Assembly (NCBI RefSeq): GCF_900105945.1
Contig: NZ_FNSO01000004.1
Location: forward strand, 2,108,001 to 2,172,000
DNA from: Amycolatopsis tolypomycina
GTDB taxonomy: Bacteria; Actinomycetota; Actinomycetes; Mycobacteriales; Pseudonocardiaceae
Direction: 5' to 3'
Length of the DNA stretch: 64,000 nucleotides
Shown in pieces: positions 58,829 through 64,000 of this stretch; the first letter of the stretch is position 1; the number at the start of each line of letters is the position of its first letter. A program made the position numbers and the translations under genes. The notes beneath the pieces are model-generated. The model did not search any database, was not told where the DNA came from, and saw nothing but the letters and a program-made list of their open reading frames with translations.

Positions 58829-59650
58829 ATGACCACCAGGGAGCCGTTGACGGCCGCGGACCTCGCTCCGATCCCGGAGCCGGAACTGGTGCGGCACTAC
58901 CGCTCCACCGCGCCGCCGCAGTTCGCCGATCCGGCCGAGGAACGCCGGCACCGCAAGGAGCGGCTGGCCGCGGCGCTGCGCCTGTTCGGCCGGTTCGGCT
59001 TCGACGAGGGCGTGGCGGGCCACATCACCGCCCGCGACCCCGAGTTCACGGACTACTTCTGGGTCAACCCGTTCGCGGTGCCGTTCAGCCACGTGCGGGT
59101 GAGCGACCTGCTGCTCGTCGACGGGCAGGGCGAGGTCGTCCAGGGCGAGTACCTGGTCAACAAGGCGGCCTTCGTCATCCACTCGTCGGTCCACCAGGCC
59201 CGCCCGGACGTGGTCGGCGCGGCGCACGCGCATTCGTTGTACGGCAAGGCGTTGTCGGCGACCGGGCAGCACCTCGAGCCGCTCACGCAGGACGCGTGCG
59301 TGTTCCATGACGACCACGCGGTGTTCGACGACTACACCGGCCTGGTCAACGACCTGGAAGAGGGCCGCCGGATCGCCCGCACCCTGGGGTCGCACAAGGC
59401 GGCGATCCTGCGCAACCACGGCCTGCTCACCGTCGGCACGACGGTCGATTCCGCCGCCTGGTGGTTCATCACGATGGAGCGCTCGGCGCAGGCGCAGCTG
59501 GCGGCCAAGGCGGCCGGGCCCACCCGGGAGATCTCGGTGGAGAACGCCAAGCTGACGCACGAGCAGTCCGGGCACGAGTACGCGGGCTGGATCCAGTTCC
59601 AGCCGCTGTTCGAGCAGATCGCCCGCGAAGAGCCGGACCTGTTCGACTGA
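58829..59650 (+). CDS. Class II aldolase/adducin-family protein
   Basis: A 273-residue metal-dependent aldolase-fold enzyme. Zinc-ligand histidines are visible in AAHAHSLYG (about residue 133) and ILRNHGLLT (about 197), with GHITARDP near 53 and VNPFAVPF near 75. Family members cleave or epimerise sugar phosphates or decarboxylate keto acids; in this cluster it may supply or tailor a building block. The stop is followed by about 300 bp of spacer. Confidence 0.85.
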   Translation: MTTREPLTAADLAPIPEPELVRHYRSTAPPQFADPAEERRHRKERLAAALRLFGRFGFDEGVAGHITARDPEFTDYFWVNPFAVPFSHVRVSDLLLVDGQGEVVQGEYLVNKAAFVIHSSVHQARPDVVGAAHAHSLYGKALSATGQHLEPLTQDACVFHDDHAVFDDYTGLVNDLEEGRRIARTLGSHKAAILRNHGLLTVGTTVDSAAWWFITMERSAQAQLAAKAAGPTREISVENAKLTHEQSGHEYAGWIQFQPLFEQIAREEPDLFD

Positions 59651-59953
59651 CCACCCGCGCGGCGCCGTCCCGGACTCCGGGGCGGCGCCGTTCGCGTCCG
59701 CGGGGCCCGGCCTTGACGGCGGCGGGGCCGCCGTGGTGCCCTTCCGGTGTGGATTCGCCGCCGAACCGGCGAATCCGGACTTTCCGTCGATCGGCCCCCA
59801 AACCCGCCCATATTACAAATGTCACGGGCGCTCGATGATCGAACTCACTGCCGGTGCCGCCGCGTTTTCGCGATGATGGTTCCAGTGAAAGCGCCGCCGA
59901 CGGCGACGACCGGGCTTTCCCGGAAAAGTCATGTGAAATCTCAAGGAGGCACG
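59651..59953. other. 303-bp spacer, no gene seen
   Basis: Nothing coding is supported. It probably contains the promoter of the small membrane protein that follows, preceded by a TCAAGGAGG ribosome-binding site at its right end. No clear StrR-type site was found. Confidence 0.5.
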
Positions 59954-60376
59954 GTGAACGCCAAGACCGCCAACCGGAACATCGCCGGCTCGGAAGCCCG
60001 CGCCGCGCTCGGCACGGTGAAGAGCCTGGTCACCTGCTACCTGGTCCTCAGCGTCCTCACGCTCGGCGCGATCGTGCTGATGCGGAACAACCCCGACCTG
60101 GTGACCGACGCGGTGTGGATCCGCGGCTCGATCGTCGCCGTCACCGCGTTCCTGATGCTGTCGTTCGCGTCGGGCGCGGCGAAGGGCAACCCGCGGGCGC
60201 TGCTGCGGCTGCGGCTCGTCTCGGCGATCATGGTCGTCGTCATCGCGGTGATCATCGCGCTGCCGGGCGGGTTCCCGACGTGGATGAAGATCGAGCAGGC
60301 CGTCTGCGGCGTGCTGCTGCTCGGCGTGGTCGGCATCGCGAACGGCAAGCGGGTCCGGTCCGCGTTCGCGAAGTGA
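59954..60376 (+). CDS. Small four-helix membrane protein of the cluster
   Basis: A 140-residue membrane protein with four hydrophobic segments (VKSLVTCYLVLSVLTLGAIV, SIVAVTAFLMLSFASG, LVSAIMVVVIAVIIAL, AVCGVLLLGVVGIA) and a basic C-terminus (NGKRVRSAFAK). AAGGAGG lies six bases before the GTG. Family unknown. It is 45 bp ahead of the ICMT-like gene and probably in the same transcript. Confidence 0.75.
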   Translation: MNAKTANRNIAGSEARAALGTVKSLVTCYLVLSVLTLGAIVLMRNNPDLVTDAVWIRGSIVAVTAFLMLSFASGAAKGNPRALLRLRLVSAIMVVVIAVIIALPGGFPTWMKIEQAVCGVLLLGVVGIANGKRVRSAFAK

Positions 60377-60421
60377 CCCGCTGAACAAACCCGAATCCCG
60401 CTCGGAGAAAGGAGTCCTGTC

Positions 60422-61003
60422 ATGCTCACCGCCGTCCACCTCACGTCGTGGCTCTGGCTGGCCCTGGAAATCGGGCTGGTGGTCCGGGACCGGCGCCGTG
60501 GCCGCGGCTCGGCCGCCGCCGATCGCGGCACGCGCTGGGTGGTCGTGGCGCTGACGCTGTCCGCCACGCTCGCCGCGACCGTGTTCGGTGTCGTCCTGCC
60601 CGCCGACAGCGGGATCCGGTTCGCCGCGCTCGGCCACCCGCACTGGGCGCCGGCCGCCGGGCTCGCCGTGATGGTGGCCGGGCTGGCCGTGCGCGCCTGG
60701 TCGGTCGTGGTGCTGGGCCGGGCGTTCCGCACCACGGTCGAGGTCGACCGCGGCCAGGAGGTCGTCACCCGCGGCCCGTACCGCTGGGTGCGGCACCCGT
60801 CCTACAACGGCGTCCTGCTGCTGGCCGGGGGCTACGGCCTGGCGGCCGGGAACTGGCTGTCGCTGCTGTGCACGGTCGTGCTGCCGCTGGCCTCGGTGCT
60901 GGTGCGCATCGACGTCGAAGAGCAGGTCCTGACGCGGGTGCTGGGCCGTCCCTACGAGCGCTACCGGGCCGCGACGAAGCGCCTGGTGCCCGGGGTCTGG
61001 TAA
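60422..61003 (+). CDS. ICMT/PEMT-like membrane methyltransferase
   Basis: A 193-residue membrane protein of the isoprenylcysteine carboxyl methyltransferase family. The C-terminal SAM-binding signature is present: RHPSYNGVLLLAGGYGLA (about residues 122-139) and the EEQVLTRVLGRPYERYRA ending. It has four to five helices. Such bacterial enzymes methylate small lipophilic substrates; a tailoring role in the cluster is possible. AAAGGAG precedes the ATG. A terminator follows. Confidence 0.85.
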   Translation: MLTAVHLTSWLWLALEIGLVVRDRRRGRGSAAADRGTRWVVVALTLSATLAATVFGVVLPADSGIRFAALGHPHWAPAAGLAVMVAGLAVRAWSVVVLGRAFRTTVEVDRGQEVVTRGPYRWVRHPSYNGVLLLAGGYGLAAGNWLSLLCTVVLPLASVLVRIDVEEQVLTRVLGRPYERYRAATKRLVPGVW

Positions 61004-61022
61004 CGACCCCGCTCCCCGAAGC

Positions 61023-61065
61023 GGCCGCCGGAGAGATCCCCAGCTCTCCGGTGGCCTTCTTTTTT
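61023..61065 (+). terminator. Rho-independent terminator
   Basis: GGCCGCCGGAGAG (61023-61035) pairs with CTCTCCGGTGGCC (61044-61056) over 13 bp with one G-T pair, followed by TTCTTTTTT. It separates the ICMT-like gene from the PKS transcript. Confidence 0.9.
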
Positions 61066-61132
61066 GTGCCGCCCGGTTTTCCGGTCGATTAACTGTCGTT
61101 TGACAACGTGAAATCGCCATTTCGGTTAAGGT

Positions 61133-61161
61133 GTTCAGCTGCTGCCGCGACTCGGCTGAAC
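61133..61161. promoter_or_regulatory. StrR/NovG-type operator of the PKS gene
   Basis: GTTCAGCTG (61133-61141), exactly eleven bases, then CGGCTGAAC (61153-61161). It matches the published consensus GTTCRACTG-N11-CRGTYGAAC at 16 of 18 positions, with symmetrical differences. It lies 114 bp before the PKS start and just after the preceding terminator, and is the best candidate site for the StrR-family protein at 53640-54653. Confidence 0.75.
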
Positions 61162-61274
61162 AGCCCGGTGTCCGTAGTAGCCTCCGGACAGATCGTGGCG
61201 GGCGTTGCCCCGCGGTTTTCCCTGGGGCGGCCCCGAATCGGAACGGTTTCGGCGGGCCGGGAAACGGTGGCGAG

Positions 61275-64000
61275 ATGGCGAACGAAGAAAAGCTTCGCGA
61301 CTACCTGAAGCTGGCGACCGCCAACCTGCGCAGGACCCGGCGGCAGCTGCGCGAACTGGCCGGGCGCGCGCAGGAGCCGGTCGCGGTCGTCGGCATGGGG
61401 TGCCGGTTCCCCGGCGGGGTGCACGGCCCCGCGCAGCTGTGGGACCTGGTGGCCGGCGGCACCGACGCGATCTCCGCGTTCCCGGCCGACCGCGGCTGGG
61501 ACGTCGAAAACCTTTACGACGCCGGCGTTTCCGGTACCCGCCAGGGCGGATTCATCGCCGACGCACCGGAGTTCGACGCCGGGTTCTTCGGGATCAGCCC
61601 GCGCGAAGCACTGGCCATGGACCCGCAGCAGCGGCTGACGCTGGAGGTGGCCTGGGAGGCGCTGGAGCACGCCGGCATCGACCCGCTGTCCCTGCGCGGC
61701 AGCGCGACCGGGGTGTTCGCGGGTGTCTACTCCTCCGGCTACGGCACGAGCCTGCCGATGGACGCCGAGGAGGCGAAGGGCCACCTGCTGACCGGCACCG
61801 CGAACAGCGTGCTGTCCGGGCGGGTGGCGTTCGTGCTCGGCCTGGAGGGCCCGGCGGTGTCGGTCGACACCGCGTGCTCGTCGTCGCTGGTCTCGGTCCA
61901 CCTGGCCGCGCAGGCACTGCGGAACGGCGAGTGCTCGCTGGCACTGGCCGGCGGCGCCACGGTGATGGCGTCCCCGGGGCTGTTCGCCGAGTTCGCCCGC
62001 CAGCAGGGCCTGGCCGCCGACGGCCGCTGCAAGGCCTTCGCCGACGGCGCGGACGGCACCGGCTGGGGCGAGGGCGTCGGGATGCTGGTGCTGGAACGCC
62101 TGTCCGACGCCCGCCGGCTCGGCCACCCCGTGCTGGCGGTGGTGCGCGGCTCCGCGGTGAACTCCGACGGCGCGTCCAACGGCCTGACCGCGCCGAACGG
62201 CCCGTCCCAGCAGCGCGTCATCGAGGCGGCCCTCGCCTCGGCCAAGCTGACCCCCGCCGACGTCGACGCGGTCGAAGCGCACGGCACCGGCACGGCACTC
62301 GGCGACCCGATCGAGGCCGAGGCCCTGCTGCGCGTCTACGGCGCCGGCCGCCCGGACGACCGTCCGTTGTGGCTCGGCTCGGTGAAGGCCAACATCGGCC
62401 ACACCCAGGCCGCGGCCGGGGTCGCCGGGCTGATCAAGATGATCCTCGCCCTGCGCCACGGCCTGCTGCCGCGCACCCTGCACGCCGGCGAGCCGTCCCG
62501 GCACGTCGACTGGTCTTCGGGCGCGGTGCGGCTGCTGACCGAGGCCGAGCCGTGGCCCGCCGGCGACCGCCCGCGCCGCGCCGGCGTCTCGGGCTTCGGG
62601 ATCAGCGGCACCAACGCCCACGTCCTGATCGAGGAGGCGCCCGCCCCCGAGCCCGCCGAAGACGACGACCCGGCCGAACCGGCCGAGCCGCGCGTCCGGG
62701 TGCTCGACGGCGAAACCGCCTGGCTCGTCTCGGGCCACACCCCCGAGGCACTGGCCGCGCAGGCGGCGAACCTCCTCGAGGTCACGGCCGATCCGGCGGA
62801 CGTCGGCTGGTCGCTCGCCACCACGCGGGCGGCGCTCACCCACCGCGCGGTCGTGGTCGGCGGCCGCCGTGCCGACCTGGCCGCGCTGGCGAGCGGGCAG
62901 CCGTCGGCGGGCGTGGTGACCGGCGCGGTCCCGGACACGGGCGCGGGCCGGACGGTGTTCGTCTTCCCCGGCCAGGGCAGCCAGTGGGCCGGGATGGGCC
63001 GCGAGCTGGCCGAGGTGTCGCCGGTGTTCGCCGCCCGCCTGGCCGAGTGTGCCGCGGCGCTGGCGCCTTACGTGAACCTGGATCTGGATGATCTGGACTC
63101 TGCCGATGTGGTGCAGCCGGCGTTGTGGGCGGTGATGGTGTCCCTGGCCGAGGTGTGGCGGGCCGCCGGTGTGGTGCCGGACGCCGTGGTGGGTCACTCG
63201 CAGGGTGAGATCGCGGCGGCCGTGGTGTCGGGCGCACTGTCCCTTGAGGATGGTGCCAGGGTGGTTGCCCTTCGCAGCAAGGTGTTGACCGCGTTGGCCG
63301 GGCACGGCGGGATGCTGTCGATCGCCGAACCGGCGGAGGCCGTGCGTGCCCGCATCGCGCCGTGGGGCGAGCGGTTGTCGGTGGCGGCGGTGAACGGCCC
63401 ACAGTCCACTGTGGTCTCCGGCGAGCCGGAGGCGTTGCGGGAGCTGGCCGAAGCCGCCGATGTCCGCACTCGGATGATCCCGGTGGACTACGCGTCCCAC
63501 TCGGCCCAGGTCGACGAGCTGCGTGAGGAGATCCTGCGTGTGCTCGACGGGATCTCACCGCGTGAGGCGGAGATCCCGATGGTGTCGGCGATGACCGGCG
63601 AGTGGCTCACCGGCCCGGAGCTGGACCCGGCGTACTGGGCGGCCAGCCTCCGCGAACCCGTCGAATTCGAGCGGGCGATCCGGGTGCTCGGCGAGTCGGG
63701 CCACGGCGTCTTCGTGGAGACGTCCCCGCACGCGGTGCTCACCGGCGCGATCGCCGACACCCTCGACGGCCCGGTGGCCGTGGGCACCCTGCGCCGCGAT
63801 GACGGCGGTGCCCGGCGGCTGCTGCGGTCGCTCGCCGAAGCGTACGTCCACGGCGTCCGGATCGACTGGACGAACGTCCTCAGTGGACAGAACGTCGAGC
63901 TGCCCACGTACGCCTTCCAGCGCCGCCGGTACTGGCCGGGTCCGGCGCCGGTCGCGGACCGCACCGACAGCTGGCGCTACCGCGTCACCTGGACGCCCGC
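61275..64000 (+). CDS. Modular type I polyketide synthase (KS-AT-KR start), partial
   Basis: The open frame runs off the window after 908 residues. An N-terminal docking helix ([20 protein letters not shown]) implies it receives a chain from another PKS protein. The ketosynthase (about 34-455) has active Cys201 in DTACSSS, His336 in EAHGTGT and His376 in KANIGHT. The acyltransferase (about 555-850) has Ser642 in GHSQGE and the YASH motif (739-742), indicating methylmalonyl-CoA. After [14 protein letters not shown] the sequence [11 protein letters not shown] is the usual start of a ketoreductase structural domain, so this module probably has no dehydratase. No loading domain is present. Confidence 0.95.
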   Translation, partial: MANEEKLRDYLKLATANLRRTRRQLRELAGRAQEPVAVVGMGCRFPGGVHGPAQLWDLVAGGTDAISAFPADRGWDVENLYDAGVSGTRQGGFIADAPEFDAGFFGISPREALAMDPQQRLTLEVAWEALEHAGIDPLSLRGSATGVFAGVYSSGYGTSLPMDAEEAKGHLLTGTANSVLSGRVAFVLGLEGPAVSVDTACSSSLVSVHLAAQALRNGECSLALAGGATVMASPGLFAEFARQQGLAADGRCKAFADGADGTGWGEGVGMLVLERLSDARRLGHPVLAVVRGSAVNSDGASNGLTAPNGPSQQRVIEAALASAKLTPADVDAVEAHGTGTALGDPIEAEALLRVYGAGRPDDRPLWLGSVKANIGHTQAAAGVAGLIKMILALRHGLLPRTLHAGEPSRHVDWSSGAVRLLTEAEPWPAGDRPRRAGVSGFGISGTNAHVLIEEAPAPEPAEDDDPAEPAEPRVRVLDGETAWLVSGHTPEALAAQAANLLEVTADPADVGWSLATTRAALTHRAVVVGGRRADLAALASGQPSAGVVTGAVPDTGAGRTVFVFPGQGSQWAGMGRELAEVSPVFAARLAECAAALAPYVNLDLDDLDSADVVQPALWAVMVSLAEVWRAAGVVPDAVVGHSQGEIAAAVVSGALSLEDGARVVALRSKVLTALAGHGGMLSIAEPAEAVRARIAPWGERLSVAAVNGPQSTVVSGEPEALRELAEAADVRTRMIPVDYASHSAQVDELREEILRVLDGISPREAEIPMVSAMTGEWLTGPELDPAYWAASLREPVEFERAIRVLGESGHGVFVETSPHAVLTGAIADTLDGPVAVGTLRRDDGGARRLLRSLAEAYVHGVRIDWTNVLSGQNVELPTYAFQRRRYWPGPAPVADRTDSWRYRVTWTP

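Noticed and set aside
61089..63500. An 803-codon minus-strand open frame over the PKS
   Set aside because: The other strand encodes an unbroken ketosynthase-acyltransferase with all catalytic residues; this frame has no recognisable domain.
63900..64000. A dehydratase domain after the acyltransferase
   Set aside because: The linker goes directly from the post-AT motif to WRYRVTWTP, the usual start of a ketoreductase structural domain; no HxxxGxxxxP motif is seen before the window ends.

Overview
The window is about 64 kb of very GC-rich actinobacterial chromosome. Twin-arginine and lipoprotein signal peptides, StrR-type regulation, DUF3152, DUF5988 and type I PKS genes point to a pseudonocardiaceous actinomycete, most likely Amycolatopsis-like (inference; no rRNA gene is present). 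No tRNA, rRNA or CRISPR array was seen.

Layout. 0.1-2.5 kb: Tat-exported phospholipase C and a DUF1540 protein. 2.6-9.4 kb: a 4-hydroxyproline catabolic operon (XRE-cupin regulator, three-part D-hydroxyproline-type dehydrogenase, DapA-family deaminase, 2-epimerase). An IS110-family element is inserted exactly at the start codon of the DapA-family gene. 9.4-16.6 kb: VOC protein, CE15 glucuronoyl esterase with a CBM2-like module, a C11 methyl-terpene pair (GPP methyltransferase plus terpene cyclase), a multicopper oxidase and a LysR regulator. 16.5-18.8 kb: a sugar ABC transporter in which all three genes are broken by deletions and frameshifts. 18.9-29.1 kb: a cell-envelope and secreted-protein region (DUF3152 metalloprotease, polysaccharide deacetylase, lipoprotein, WGxxGxxG protein, two rodlin-like proteins, AI-2E exporter family protein, GH43). 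29.1-34.4 kb: LigD (ligase-polymerase), a TetR/hydrolase pair with twin operators, a methyltransferase, a HAD phosphatase and two gene remnants. 34.5-41.6 kb: a sugar ABC operon with a DUF2264 protein and a frameshifted regulator. 41.6-48.9 kb: a LacI-controlled fructan operon (binding protein, two permeases, two GH32-like enzymes). 48.9-50.4 kb: a second IS110-family element lying in a G-tract. 50.5-64 kb: the start of a secondary-metabolite cluster: an acyltransferase-like/adenylation/carrier protein, StrR-family regulator, two-component system, DUF5988, type II thioesterase, class II aldolase, ICMT-like methyltransferase and a modular PKS that runs off the window.

Main observations. (1) Both IS110-family elements carry, in the non-coding DNA upstream of the transposase, a short exact match to their own transposase-distal terminus and, about 45 bp further upstream, a short match to the DNA they are inserted in. 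Order and spacing are the same in both, as expected if these regions encode bridge RNAs. (2) The PKS promoter has a near-perfect StrR/NovG-type operator (GTTCAGCTG-N11-CGGCTGAAC), and related sites lie before other cluster genes, matching the StrR-family gene in the cluster. (3) A dispersed element built on GAAAGAGTCGTTCATG occurs three times. It supplies the ribosome-binding site, start codon and first codons of one permease and the C-terminus of the thioesterase. (4) A transporter operon is caught in decay. Coordinates and translations were read by eye; all functional calls are from family motifs and context.
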